This document shows, piece by piece, positions 28,102-36,199 of a DNA stretch of 64,000 bases. Position 1 is the stretch's first letter. The number at the start of each line of letters is the position of its first letter. Origin of the DNA: Fructobacillus apis (GTDB lineage: Bacteria > Bacillota > Bacilli > Lactobacillales > Lactobacillaceae); assembly GCF_023893635.1 (NCBI RefSeq), contig NZ_JAMWYK010000003.1, forward strand, positions 79,493 through 143,492. The letters run 5' to 3'. Made by a program: the position numbers and the translations under genes. The notes beneath the pieces are model-generated. The model ran no database searches and was not told the DNA's origin. It saw only the letters and a program-made list of their open reading frames with translations.

Positions 28102-28275
28102 TTAATTCAAAATCCCGTCACCGTAAAAGCGTGCAAAAGATGAAATCATCCGTCTCGGCGTGAGCGTCTTAAACGCGCCATCATCAATCACGAAAAAACG
28201 TCTTTTAAACACAAATTGGCAGCGCCAAAGCAGCGCTACCAAGATGACAGGTTTTAACGCAAAAAGTTGCGTCAT
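28102..28275 (-). CDS. Possible 57-residue small ORF between ruvB and queA
   Basis: ATG at 28275 opens a frame of 57 residues starting MTQLFALKPVILVALLW and ending FARFYGDGILN. It has a short hydrophobic N-terminus and then basic residues. It starts 10 nt after the ruvB stop codon, but no clear ribosome site is present. A weak stem (AACGCAA / TTGCGT) overlaps the start. It may be a real membrane peptide or just an open stretch in a 217-bp intergenic region. Confidence 0.3.
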   Translation of the reverse strand: MTQLFALKPVILVALLWRCQFVFKRRFFVIDDGAFKTLTPRRMISSFARFYGDGILN

Positions 28276-28285
28276 TTTCTAATAC

Positions 28286-29341
28286 TTAATCTTCTCGGTC
28301 GTACGGTACGCCGAGGTGATTATAAGCCGCTTCGGTGACAACGCGACCACGAGGGGTGCGCTTCAAGAAACCGAGCTGCAAGAGGTAAGGTTCGACCATC
28401 GATTCAATGGTGTCTTGCTCCTCACCGATATTCGCCGCGATTGTTCCAAGACCAACCGGACCACCCTTGTAGTAGTCGATCATGAAGTTGAGCAACTTGT
28501 GATCAGTGTCGTCCAGCCCCTTGGAATCGACGCGGAGCTTGTCCAGCGCCATGGTGACCAAATCGGGCTCGATGCGGTCTTTTCCGGAAACCTGGGCGAA
28601 GTCGCGAACACGCTTCAGCAAGCGGTTGGCAATTCGGGGTGTTCCGCGGGAGCGAAGCGCAACGGCCAAGGCCCCTTCTTTTGTAATCGGCGCTTCGAAG
28701 ATGGAAGCCGTACGCGTGACGATTTCGGCCAGGTCTTCTGGCTCGTAGTAGGCCAAAGAGTTGATGATACCGAAACGGTCGCGCAATGGCTTGGAGAGCA
28801 TGCCGGGACGGGTGGTGGCACCGACCAGTGTGAACGGTGGCAGTGGGAAGTGAACGGCGCGGGCCGTGGGACCCTGGCCGACCATGATGTCGATGTAGTA
28901 GTCTTCCATCGCGGAGTAGAGCATTTCCTCGATGTTCATGGGAAGGCGGTGAATTTCGTCGATAAATAAGACGTCACCAGGCTCTAAACCGTTTAATAAC
29001 GCGACGAGGTCGCCGCCCTTTTCGATGGCGGGACCGGAGGCGGTCTTCAGATTGACGCCGAGCTCGGAGGCGATGATCATGGCCAGCGTGGTTTTACCGA
29101 GGCCGGGAGGTCCGAATAAGAGGACGTGATCGAGGGCTTCTTCGCGCATTTTGGCGGCTTGAAGGTAGACGGAGAGCTCTTCTTTTAGGGCGGTCTGCCC
29201 GATGTACTCGGAGAGTTTTTTGGGGCGAAGGGAGAGCTCGGAGGATTGCTCGTCTTGGTGGGCGGAGGCGTCCTTGAGGAGGGCGTCGGTGTCGTTTTGG
29301 CCTTCGAACCAGGAGTTGAATTGTGGGCTTTCTTCAGTCAT
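28286..29341 (-). CDS. ruvB: Holliday junction branch migration ATPase RuvB
   Basis: A 351-residue AAA+ motor that drives branch migration with RuvA. Walker [10 protein letters not shown] (76-84), Walker B FIDEIHRL, the beta-hairpin region and the C-terminal winged helix ([10 protein letters not shown]) are intact. The usual upstream partner ruvA is not adjacent. Upstream there is a terminator and then TATAAT exactly 7 nt before the ATG, with no Shine-Dalgarno sequence (AAACCTA), so ruvB appears to be made from a leaderless mRNA. Confidence 0.97.
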   Translation of the reverse strand: MTEESPQFNSWFEGQNDTDALLKDASAHQDEQSSELSLRPKKLSEYIGQTALKEELSVYLQAAKMREEALDHVLLFGPPGLGKTTLAMIIASELGVNLKTASGPAIEKGGDLVALLNGLEPGDVLFIDEIHRLPMNIEEMLYSAMEDYYIDIMVGQGPTARAVHFPLPPFTLVGATTRPGMLSKPLRDRFGIINSLAYYEPEDLAEIVTRTASIFEAPITKEGALAVALRSRGTPRIANRLLKRVRDFAQVSGKDRIEPDLVTMALDKLRVDSKGLDDTDHKLLNFMIDYYKGGPVGLGTIAANIGEEQDTIESMVEPYLLQLGFLKRTPRGRVVTEAAYNHLGVPYDRED

Positions 29342-29348
29342 TAGGTTT

Positions 29349-29354
29349 ATTATA
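29349..29354 (-). promoter_or_regulatory. -10 box of ruvB, 7 nt from the start codon
   Basis: TATAAT, then AAACCTA, then ATG. There is no ribosome-binding sequence at all between promoter and start. No good -35 box was found. Confidence 0.65.
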
Positions 29355-29402
29355 GCGTACTTTTGAGGGATTTTGGACGGGGCAATGAGTACTCTTTTGT
29401 AT

Positions 29403-29434
29403 AAAAAAACGCCCGCCTCTTTCGAGACGGGCTT
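29403..29434 (-). terminator. Rho-independent terminator after rdgB
   Basis: GCCCGTCTC GAAA GAGGCGGGC followed by a U-run on the minus strand. Confidence 0.9.
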
Positions 29435-29441
29435 ACAAACG

Positions 29442-30044
29442 TCATGCCAACCAATCGGGCAGTTTGTTGATCAATTTCTCCAATGCACGCCCACGGTGAG
29501 AGACTGCATTCTTTTCTTCCAACGTCATCGCTGCAAAAGTCTTGCCGGCCGGCTCGTAGAAGAAAATCGGATCGTAGCCGAAGCTTTCCTCGCCGTCCCA
29601 GCTCTCCATGATTTGACCAGGTACTTGGCCTTCCACGACCAACTTTTCGCGGTCGGGCCCGACAAGGACCATGACCGTGGTGAAGAAGGCGGCGCGGTCG
29701 AATCCGACTTTTGTAGAAAGCTTATCCAAGACCTTGCGGTTGTTGGCGGCATCGTCGTGGTCACCAGCATAGCGGGCGGAGTAAACGCCGGGTTCGCCGT
29801 TCAAGGCCGGAATGGTTAGACCGGAGTCGTCGGCCAAAACCAAGGCATCGGGATAGGCCTTTGCGATGGCCGTCGCCTTCTTTTCGGCGTTTTCTTCAAA
29901 GGTCGTTCCGTCTTCGACGATGTCTGGCACCTTGTCCAGGTCGTTTAAGGACTTCACGTCCAGGTCGATGCCCGCCGCTTTCAGGCTGGCCTCGATTTCG
30001 TCCACCTTGTGGGCGTTTTTACTGGCGATAATGAATGCAGTCAT
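29442..30044 (-). CDS. rdgB: XTP/dITP diphosphatase (RdgB/HAM1 family)
   Basis: A 200-residue house-cleaning enzyme that hydrolyses non-canonical purine nucleoside triphosphates. [10 protein letters not shown] (N-terminal), [32 protein letters not shown] and [10 protein letters not shown] are the family's conserved blocks. It lies 30 nt after murI, a common pairing in Firmicutes. Confidence 0.96.
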   Translation of the reverse strand: MTAFIIASKNAHKVDEIEASLKAAGIDLDVKSLNDLDKVPDIVEDGTTFEENAEKKATAIAKAYPDALVLADDSGLTIPALNGEPGVYSARYAGDHDDAANNRKVLDKLSTKVGFDRAAFFTTVMVLVGPDREKLVVEGQVPGQIMESWDGEESFGYDPIFFYEPAGKTFAAMTLEEKNAVSHRGRALEKLINKLPDWLA

Positions 30045-30074
30045 TCAGGCTCCTTTTCTGACCGATTTGGTCCT

Positions 30075-30905
30075 TTAATCCATGTTCGTCAAACTTTCGA
30101 GGGGCAGGTGCTTGTACTGCCAGTCTCCGTCACCCAGCCAGTCGTTGGCAATGGCTTCAAAAGTCACAACCGGGCCGGTGGTATAGAGTTGATAACTCGG
30201 CTTGCCATCCCCCTTTTTCCGCAACAAGCCTTCCGCCTTCAGGTAGTCGGCCAAATCTGATGCGGTGGCAGCACCGGCGTCAACCAGCGTCACGTCGTCA
30301 CCCACACCGTTGGCAATCGCCTCTGTCAACAACGGAAAGTGTGTGCAGCCGAGAATGAGCGTGTCAATCTGCGCATCCTTGAAGGAGGCCAGGTGCTCTT
30401 CGACCGCCTTCTTCGTTTCGGCATCGTGGTAGGTGTTCTTCTCGACGTACTGGACGAAGTCCGGCTCCGCCTGGGCGGTGACCACGGCGTCTTTGTCCAA
30501 AGCGTGAATGTCTTCTTGGTACTTGTCGGACTTTACGGTCCCTTCGGTCGCAATCAAACCGATGCGGCCACTCTTGGAAGCGGAAACCGCGGCCTTGGCG
30601 CCGGAGTCGATCACCCCGATGACCGGGATGTCGAGCTCGTCTTGTAAGACGGGCAAGGCACAGGCCGTGGCCGTGTTGCAGGCGATGGCGAGCACTTTGA
30701 TGTCGTGCTCCTTCACCAAAAAGTGCGCAATTTGCCGACTGTAGTCGATGACCTCTTCGGGCGACTTGGGGCCGTAAGGGTTGCGAGCGTTGTCGCCGAC
30801 AAAAACCATTGACTCATCGGGGAGCAGCGCCTTGGCCGCCTTTAGGACGGTGAGACCACCGATTCCTGAGTCCATTAATCCAATTGCGTGATTTACTTTA
30901 TCCAT
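30075..30905 (-). CDS. murI: Glutamate racemase
   Basis: A 276-residue enzyme supplying D-glutamate for peptidoglycan. Catalytic cysteines are in ACNTATA and GCTHFPLL; LMDSGIGGLTV and GDNARNPYG are also conserved. The start is set at 30905 because the alternative at 30914 overlaps the -10 box. TTGCAA - 16 bp - GATAAT is followed by only 7 nt (GATAGGT) before this ATG, so the mRNA is probably leaderless. Divergent from the DUF2507 gene. Confidence 0.95.
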   Translation of the reverse strand: MDKVNHAIGLMDSGIGGLTVLKAAKALLPDESMVFVGDNARNPYGPKSPEEVIDYSRQIAHFLVKEHDIKVLAIACNTATACALPVLQDELDIPVIGVIDSGAKAAVSASKSGRIGLIATEGTVKSDKYQEDIHALDKDAVVTAQAEPDFVQYVEKNTYHDAETKKAVEEHLASFKDAQIDTLILGCTHFPLLTEAIANGVGDDVTLVDAGAATASDLADYLKAEGLLRKKGDGKPSYQLYTTGPVVTFEAIANDWLGDGDWQYKHLPLESLTNMD

Positions 30906-30912
30906 ACCTATC

Positions 30913-30940
30913 ATTATCGTTCAACTGCTAAAAATTGCAA
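30913..30940 (-). promoter_or_regulatory. murI promoter with -10 box 7 nt from the start codon
   Basis: TTGCAA, 16-bp spacer, GATAAT, then GATAGGT and ATG. This is the best-formed of the three promoters in the window that imply leaderless mRNAs. Confidence 0.7.
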
Positions 30941-30967
30941 GAGAAGACGGTCTAAACTGCTGAACTT

Positions 30968-30976
30968 TGTTATAAT
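30968..30976 (+). promoter_or_regulatory. Extended -10 promoter of the DUF2507 gene
   Basis: TGTTATAAT on the plus strand, 25 nt before the ATG, which has AGAAAGGA as ribosome site. No good -35 box. Confidence 0.65.
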
Positions 30977-31001
30977 ATAGCCAAGAAAGGAATGCCATTA
31001 T

Positions 31002-31874
31002 ATGTCAAAAGCGCAATCACAATCAACCATCGGATCAAACCGGACAGAAAACGCCTTTGCGTCTCTTTTGTTGCGGGATGGGCTCATGAAGAACCTCTTG
31101 ACCGATGACTATGCGAACATCACGTATTGGGCGGGGAAGGATCTCGCTCGGCAGTTCCCACAAGAAACGATTGAAAACCTAACGGATTTCTTCAAGCAGG
31201 CTGCTTTCGGAGACTTAGATATTTCATACCAGGGTCAGTCCGAACAGCGTTGGGTGCTGTCAGGACCGGTCGTGCACGACCGCTTGGCCATCAACCCGCA
31301 GGCGGACTTCTCGCTGGAAGCTGGATTCTTGGCACAGCAGGTGGAGTTGCAAAACGAGGCCGTGTCGGAATCATACTTTGAGCTGTCGACAAGAAAGCAC
31401 GAAGTGACGATTACGGTGATGATTGACGGCGACCACAAGGTGCAGTCCCTGTCGCCGGCAGACCAGGTGGCCTTGCGTGACTACTTCTTCGACGAGATGC
31501 ACGGACGCCAGGTGGAGACGGCGGCAAACGGCGTGGCACCTGAACAGGCGGCTTCGTCACAGGCCCCTGCTTCAACGCCTGCTCCGGCCCCTGCCTCCGC
31601 AGAAAACGCTGACGCTTACAACAAAGCGCCCGAGGCATCGACCTCTCAAGCAGCATCCGCCACGGTACATCCAACAGCCCCAACGGAAGCTTCCAAGCAG
31701 GCGCAATCACCGGCCGCTTCCGGAGCATCAGCTTTCGCGGATGCCCCAGAAGACGCACCGGTTCAAGATGAAGATGACGCCATCTCCGTTGAACAATCCA
31801 TCACCAACTCTTTGTTGGCCTTTGATTTCAAAAACAAAGCAAACCGCGATTCCAACTCAACGGTGGACCGCTAA
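31002..31874 (+). CDS. DUF2507 (YslB-like) protein with a long Ala/Pro-rich extension
   Basis: A 290-residue protein. Residues about 15-160 match the DUF2507/YslB family by eye: GLMKNLLTDDYANITYWAGK, LARQFP and the FLAQQVE...EVTITVMID block. Family members are normally about 150 residues. Here a low-complexity stretch of Ala, Pro, Ser, Thr and Gln (about 175-250) is added, ending in a short charged segment with SLLAFDFKNKANRD. The extension is in frame and has no stop or repeat slippage. Function unknown; YslB-like domains have been proposed to bind small hydrophobic ligands. It ends at a perfect terminator. Confidence 0.75.
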   Translation: MSKAQSQSTIGSNRTENAFASLLLRDGLMKNLLTDDYANITYWAGKDLARQFPQETIENLTDFFKQAAFGDLDISYQGQSEQRWVLSGPVVHDRLAINPQADFSLEAGFLAQQVELQNEAVSESYFELSTRKHEVTITVMIDGDHKVQSLSPADQVALRDYFFDEMHGRQVETAANGVAPEQAASSQAPASTPAPAPASAENADAYNKAPEASTSQAASATVHPTAPTEASKQAQSPAASGASAFADAPEDAPVQDEDDAISVEQSITNSLLAFDFKNKANRDSNSTVDR

Positions 31875-31882
31875 AAAAGAAA

Positions 31883-31909
31883 AAGCAGGCCGATCGGCCT
31901 GCTTTTTTC
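31883..31909 (+). terminator. Terminator after the DUF2507 gene
   Basis: A perfect palindrome with AGCAGGCCGA / TCGGCCTGCT arms and T6. Confidence 0.92.
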
Positions 31910-31930
31910 TTCCCACTATCCAACCCAAAC

Positions 31931-31962
31931 AAAAAAAGCAGACCTTTCGGTCTGCTTTTTTT
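31931..31962 (-). terminator. Terminator after the RNA helicase gene
   Basis: AGCAGACC TTTC GGTCTGCT with A7 and T7 flanks; one of two back-to-back terminators between convergent genes. Confidence 0.9.
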
Positions 31963-31996
31963 ATTGGCTCAACAACCAGGCGCTCCTTTCAGAGCC

Positions 31997-33364
31997 TTAG
32001 TTCGAACCCTCTTGCTTGTTCTTACGACGCGTGTTTCGACGGTCCTGACGCGCTTCAATGCGTCGATCCATCTGGCGCTTGCGCTGCAAGGTGTTTTTAA
32101 TCTGGCGCTTGTAACCAGGCTTAACCTTTTTCTTCTTCTTCTTCACCATCCCGACCATTTCTGGTTCGAGCTTGTGGGTCGTTGCCTGACGTTGGTAACG
32201 GGCTTTGCGGTCCTTTACGTCAACGATTTCGCCCTTCTTGATTTGCTTGTTCTGGAATTCGATCCCAAGGTGTTCAAGCTCTTCAATCTTCTTTTCTTCG
32301 TCTGGGCCGTAAAGGGTTACGGCAGTTCCGGACATGCCGTTACGACCGGTACGTCCAACACGGTGAACGAAGAATTCGAGTTCGCCGGGCACCCCGTCGT
32401 TGATGACGTGGGAAACACCCTCGATGTCGATACCACGAGCAGCCAAATCAGTGGCGACGACGTATTGGTAATCGAGGTTCATGATGCCCTTCATCACACG
32501 ACGACGTTCACGTGGCGGAATGTCGCCGTGGATTTCGGCGATCTTGTAGCCTTCGCTTCGAAGGTGGTTCGAAAGCTCCTTAACGCGTTCCTTCGTGTTG
32601 GCAAAAATCAAGGCCAAGTAAGGGTTGAAGACGTTCAAGAGTCGGTCGATTACTTCTTCCTTGTCCTTGGACTTCGTGGCAATCAACCAGTTGTCGATGG
32701 TGTCGGCAATTGTCGCAGACGTTGGAATCGTCTGGAAGGTTGGGTTGTCCATGTACTTCTTCAAGAATGGCTTCAACTTCTCAGGCATCGTGGCTGAGAA
32801 GACGAGCGTCTGAAGGTCCTTTGGCATGGCGGCAGCCAAGAAGTCGACGTCGGGTAAGAAGCCCATGTCGAGCGTCATGTCGGCTTCGTCGACGACAAGC
32901 GTCTTGACCTGATTGACGACCAAGGCACCGGTCTTCACCAAGTCGTTCAAACGACCTGGCGTTCCGACAACCACTTGTGGTTGGTGCTTTTCCAACTGAC
33001 GCATCTGGCGGGCCTTGTCGGTTCCACCAACGTATTCGGAGATGGAAACCTTGACGAGTCCCATGGCTTCGGCGAACTGACGGGCAGCCTTAGCGATCTG
33101 CGCGGCCAATTCACGGGAAGGCGTGGTGATCACGACTTGGGTTTGTTGCTTGTCGGCTTCCAAGTGGTCGAAGGCGGGCACCAAGAAGGTGTGCGTCTTA
33201 CCGGATCCCGTTTGGGACTGGCCGACCACGTCGCCACCGCGGAGGATGGTTGGAATCAACTTCGCCTGGATCGGTGTTGGATGGTCAAATCCAATCTTCT
33301 TCAAGGCAGAAAGCACTTCTGGCTTTAAATTAAATTCACCAAATTGCTGGCTTTGTTCTGACAT
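31997..33364 (-). CDS. cshB: DEAD-box RNA helicase (CshB-like)
   Basis: A 455-residue RNA helicase, likely for ribosome assembly, mRNA turnover and cold growth. It has the Q motif (FDHPTPIQAKLIP), SQTGSGKT, DEAD, SAT, ATDLAARGIDI and HRVGRTGR. The C-terminus (about 395-455) is extremely Lys/Arg-rich, probably for RNA binding. It follows nrnA by 92 nt; a copy of the dispersed 25-bp motif lies 36 nt upstream of the ATG, and no strong ribosome site is visible there. Confidence 0.93.
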   Translation of the reverse strand: MSEQSQQFGEFNLKPEVLSALKKIGFDHPTPIQAKLIPTILRGGDVVGQSQTGSGKTHTFLVPAFDHLEADKQQTQVVITTPSRELAAQIAKAARQFAEAMGLVKVSISEYVGGTDKARQMRQLEKHQPQVVVGTPGRLNDLVKTGALVVNQVKTLVVDEADMTLDMGFLPDVDFLAAAMPKDLQTLVFSATMPEKLKPFLKKYMDNPTFQTIPTSATIADTIDNWLIATKSKDKEEVIDRLLNVFNPYLALIFANTKERVKELSNHLRSEGYKIAEIHGDIPPRERRRVMKGIMNLDYQYVVATDLAARGIDIEGVSHVINDGVPGELEFFVHRVGRTGRNGMSGTAVTLYGPDEEKKIEELEHLGIEFQNKQIKKGEIVDVKDRKARYQRQATTHKLEPEMVGMVKKKKKKVKPGYKRQIKNTLQRKRQMDRRIEARQDRRNTRRKNKQEGSN

Positions 33365-33400
33365 AGTGTCTCAACTTTCTAATCCTGCTGGTGTTCGTAC

Positions 33401-33425
33401 CAAAGTCAAACCCGACCGTCCTGGC
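33401..33425 (-). repeat. Dispersed 25-bp motif in the RNA helicase leader
   Basis: Minus-strand GGTCGGGTTTGACTTTGG core, preceded by CGGCC. Similarity to the DedA copy continues beyond the core as GGTA..AA.CA.CAGCA. It sits 36 nt before the start codon. Confidence 0.6.
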
Positions 33426-33456
33426 CGTTTTGGACTTTGAAAACCGCAGCAGCAAC

Positions 33457-34422
33457 TTATTTATTCTCGTTTTGTAAAGCGGAATCCACGCGGTCGATGA
33501 CCTCTTGGATTTGTCCCTTACCGTAAGCCCAGGCACCGGATGCAAGGGGGTGTCCCCCTCCATCGAAGTCCTGTGCGATGGTGTTGATGACGATGGAACG
33601 GGAACGAAGACGGACGCGGTAGTCGCCGTTGTCCTGTTCTTCGAAGATGGCCCATGCCTTCACGCGGTCAATCCGAGATGGGATTGAAACGGTGTAGGAA
33701 GTCCCAGCGTCACCCAGGTGGAAGGAATCCAGCAAGTCGCGGTCCAAGACCACGTAGGCAAAGCCGGAATCCAAGACCGTGATGTTTTGCATCACCCAAC
33801 CAGAGAGCTTGACGGCTGGTTCTGGTAAGGTCGTCATCTGCGTGTACATCTTCTGGTAGTCGAAGCCGTAGGATACGAGCTTGCCGGCCACGTCGAAGAC
33901 GTCCTGGTTCAAGGAGTACATGAAACGACCGGTGTCACCGATGATTCCGATGTAGAGGTAACGGGCGGCTTCAGCCGTCATGACCAAACCATCGTCCTTT
34001 AACATTTCAAAGAACTGGTAGATCAAAACGGACGTTGCGGCGGCTTCGTCTTCGACCCACTGCCAATCACCGTATGGTTCGACGTTTGGATGGTGGTCAA
34101 TCTTCACGATTTCCATCCCGTCGCGCCAACGCTGGTCGTCAATGCGGGGGTCGTTGGCCGTGTCGACCACAATCACCAGGGCCTTCTTGTAGGCAGAATC
34201 CGGCACTTCATCGGCGATGGGCTTGCCATCCCCAATCCATTCCAAACCGGGAATGGACTTACCGGCCGCGTAAATCTTCTTTTCAGGGAAGGACGCCTTC
34301 AAAATGGCTTGCAGCCCGAGTTGGGAACCGTAAGCATCTGGATCAGGGCGTTGGTGCCGGTGGATGATGATGGTGTCGTAGCGCTTAATCTGCGCCAAAA
34401 TGTCTGCTTGAATTTGAGCCAT
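33457..34422 (-). CDS. nrnA: DHH-family bifunctional oligoribonuclease / PAP phosphatase NrnA
   Basis: A 321-residue phosphoesterase that degrades nano-RNAs and/or pAp. DHH motifs: HRHQRPDPDAYGSQ near the N-terminus, VVDTAND, IDHHPN, and the DHHA1 substrate-binding end GGGHPLASGAW. Length is typical. Its promoter has TATAAT about 30 nt upstream and AGGAAAC as ribosome site. Confidence 0.93.
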   Translation of the reverse strand: MAQIQADILAQIKRYDTIIIHRHQRPDPDAYGSQLGLQAILKASFPEKKIYAAGKSIPGLEWIGDGKPIADEVPDSAYKKALVIVVDTANDPRIDDQRWRDGMEIVKIDHHPNVEPYGDWQWVEDEAAATSVLIYQFFEMLKDDGLVMTAEAARYLYIGIIGDTGRFMYSLNQDVFDVAGKLVSYGFDYQKMYTQMTTLPEPAVKLSGWVMQNITVLDSGFAYVVLDRDLLDSFHLGDAGTSYTVSIPSRIDRVKAWAIFEEQDNGDYRVRLRSRSIVINTIAQDFDGGGHPLASGAWAYGKGQIQEVIDRVDSALQNENK

Positions 34423-34490
34423 GGTTTGTTTCCTGTTCTATTCGTCTACTGTCTATTATACCGGGGAATCCGGTGCAACAAAAGAGCAAT

Positions 34491-35582
34491 CTATTGCTCG
34501 AAGAGGGAGACGGCTTGGTACTTTTGTTCTTCGATGTTGGAGAAGGTCAACCCGAGGAGGCGGATGGCCATGTCGTCGGGGTAGGCCTCGTCGAAAATGA
34601 GCATGGCCTGCCGAACCATGAAGGCGGGGTCCAGTTCGAAGGGAACGCTTTGCGTAATCCCCTTCGTGCTGGTGTGAAAATCGTCGTCGCGAATCTTCAC
34701 GGTCAGCGTGCGACCTAAGAGCTTCCGTTTCTCCATGTTGGCGACGACCTTTGACGCGAGCTCCTTGAACGCCGCCTCGACTACTTGACGGTCGTGAAGC
34801 GCGAATTCAAAGGTGTTCTCCTTACCAACTGACTGGCGGATGGAACGGTCCTTGACCGGCCCGAAGTGCGTTGCCCGCGCCTGCCAGTACAAGACATCCC
34901 CGAACGAGCCAAAGTACACCCGAAGGTCATCCTGGGACATCGCGTAAAGGTCTCGGCCGTCCTTAATCCCGAGCTTTTCAAACTTTTCGAGCGTCTTCGC
35001 CCCAACCCCGCGGAAGTCCTTGATGGGCAGTTCCCAAACGAAGTCCTGAGCCAGGTTGTGCGGAATTACCGTCACGCCGTTTGGCTTATGGTGTTCGGAG
35101 CCGAGCTTGGCGAGCACCTTGTTGTAAGACACCCCGACCGAGCAGGTCAGGTGTGTCTCCTCCCAGATGCGTTTCCGGAGTTTAGCGGCCAGCGTGGGCG
35201 CCGACATCTTGTTGGAAGAAACGTCGAGGTAGGCCTCGTCCAAAGCGACGGGCTCAATCATCTCCGTGAACTCGTGGAAGATGGCGTGAATCTGAGCGGA
35301 GATGGCCCGGTACTTGTCGAAGTCCGGGGCCACGAAGACCAGGTTGGGACAGGCCCGCTTGGCTTCAATCGAACCCATGGCGGAGTGCACCCCGGCTTTG
35401 CGGGCTACGTAGTTGGCGGTCGCCACCACCCCGTGCCCGAGGTGCTTATCGGGATCACGGCCGATGGCCAAGGGAAGCTTTTTCAACCGTGGATCATCAC
35501 GCATTTCGACCTGCGCGTAAAAGGCGTCGATGTCGACGTGAATGATTTTTCGGTTATCCTTGGCCTGTAAAAATTCCGCCAT
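34491..35582 (-). CDS. dinB: DNA polymerase IV (Y-family translesion polymerase)
   Basis: A 363-residue Y-family polymerase. Catalytic carboxylates are in HVDIDAFYAQVE and DEAYLDVS. The little-finger domain follows (GVGAKTLEKFEKLG, QSVGKENTF). No beta-clamp motif can be asserted by eye, although the C-terminus is of normal length. GGGGGAAG precedes the ATG. Single-gene unit upstream of nrnA. Confidence 0.96.
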   Translation of the reverse strand: MAEFLQAKDNRKIIHVDIDAFYAQVEMRDDPRLKKLPLAIGRDPDKHLGHGVVATANYVARKAGVHSAMGSIEAKRACPNLVFVAPDFDKYRAISAQIHAIFHEFTEMIEPVALDEAYLDVSSNKMSAPTLAAKLRKRIWEETHLTCSVGVSYNKVLAKLGSEHHKPNGVTVIPHNLAQDFVWELPIKDFRGVGAKTLEKFEKLGIKDGRDLYAMSQDDLRVYFGSFGDVLYWQARATHFGPVKDRSIRQSVGKENTFEFALHDRQVVEAAFKELASKVVANMEKRKLLGRTLTVKIRDDDFHTSTKGITQSVPFELDPAFMVRQAMLIFDEAYPDDMAIRLLGLTFSNIEEQKYQAVSLFEQ

Positions 35583-35631
35583 GTCACTTCCCCCTTTCTA
35601 AAAATTAGCTTTAAAAATTTTTTCAAAAGAA

Positions 35632-35660
35632 AAAGTCTCCACCGAACAGTGGAGACTTGA
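35632..35660 (-). terminator. Rho-independent terminator after rplS
   Basis: AAGTCTCCAC / GTGGAGACTT stem with TTTTTC on the minus strand. Confidence 0.92.
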
Positions 35661-35668
35661 ACACGTAC

Positions 35669-36028
35669 TTAGGCGTCGTGACGACGTTCCTTAATACGAG
35701 CTGCCTTACCTTGCAAGTTACGCAAGTAGTAAAGCTTTGCACGGCGAACAGCACCGTAGCGAGTAACTTCGATCTTTTCAACACGTGGTGAGTGAAGTGG
35801 GAACGTACGTTCAACACCAACACCAGAAGAAATCTTACGAACAGTGTAAGTTGCTTGGATACCAGCACCCTTACGCTTGATAACAACTCCTTCAAAGAGC
35901 TGCACACGTTCGCGAGTTCCTTCGACAATCTTGGCGTGGACACGAACCGTGTCACCAGCGCGGAATTCAGGAACATCGTTCCGCAATTGGGAAGACGTTA
36001 CTTTTTCTAACAAAATGTTTTGACGCAT
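35669..36028 (-). CDS. rplS: 50S ribosomal protein L19
   Basis: A 119-residue ribosomal protein with the conserved [20 protein letters not shown] region, [10 protein letters not shown] and the C-terminal RRAKLYYLR. Here it is a single gene, not in the usual rpsP-rimM-trmD-rplS operon. It has its own strong promoter and a structured leader. Confidence 0.98.
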   Translation of the reverse strand: MRQNILLEKVTSSQLRNDVPEFRAGDTVRVHAKIVEGTRERVQLFEGVVIKRKGAGIQATYTVRKISSGVGVERTFPLHSPRVEKIEVTRYGAVRRAKLYYLRNLQGKAARIKERRHDA

Positions 36029-36112
36029 GTGTCATTCTCCTAATCGCTAATCTTACACTTGCCGAATCGGCTTTCGCACAGCGGATTACCGTTAATATGG
36101 CTTATTGCCTCT
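36029..36112 (-). ncRNA. L19 ribosomal protein leader
   Basis: The leader between promoter and rplS folds as TAATCCGCT / AGCGATTA with an inner GCCGATTCGGC hairpin, ending in AGGAG before the ATG. Position and shape agree with the known Firmicutes L19 leader used for autoregulation. I identified it by eye; a covariance-model search would settle it. Confidence 0.65.
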
Positions 36113-36116
36113 TACT

Positions 36117-36145
36117 AGTATAGCAAAGGAGGAAGAGAGTTGCAA
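36117..36145 (-). promoter_or_regulatory. rplS promoter
   Basis: TTGCAA, 17-bp spacer, TGC-extended TATACT on the minus strand. Strong and well spaced. Confidence 0.8.
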
Positions 36146-36159
36146 TATTGCAAAAATAT

Positions 36160-36187
36160 AAAAAGAGCAACCTTCCGTCGCTCTTTT
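36160..36187 (-). terminator. Rho-independent terminator after phosphoglucomutase gene
   Basis: AAAAGAGC / GCTCTTTT stem with GAC-GTT inner pairs, directly before the rplS promoter. Confidence 0.8.
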
Positions 36188-36199
36188 CATTATAGCAAT

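Noticed and set aside
28316-28969. A 217-codon plus-strand frame
   Set aside because: Antisense to ruvB; no start signal and shadow-like composition.
34866-35570. A 234-codon plus-strand frame
   Set aside because: Fully antisense to dinB, which has all catalytic motifs; Val/His/Arg-rich shadow translation.
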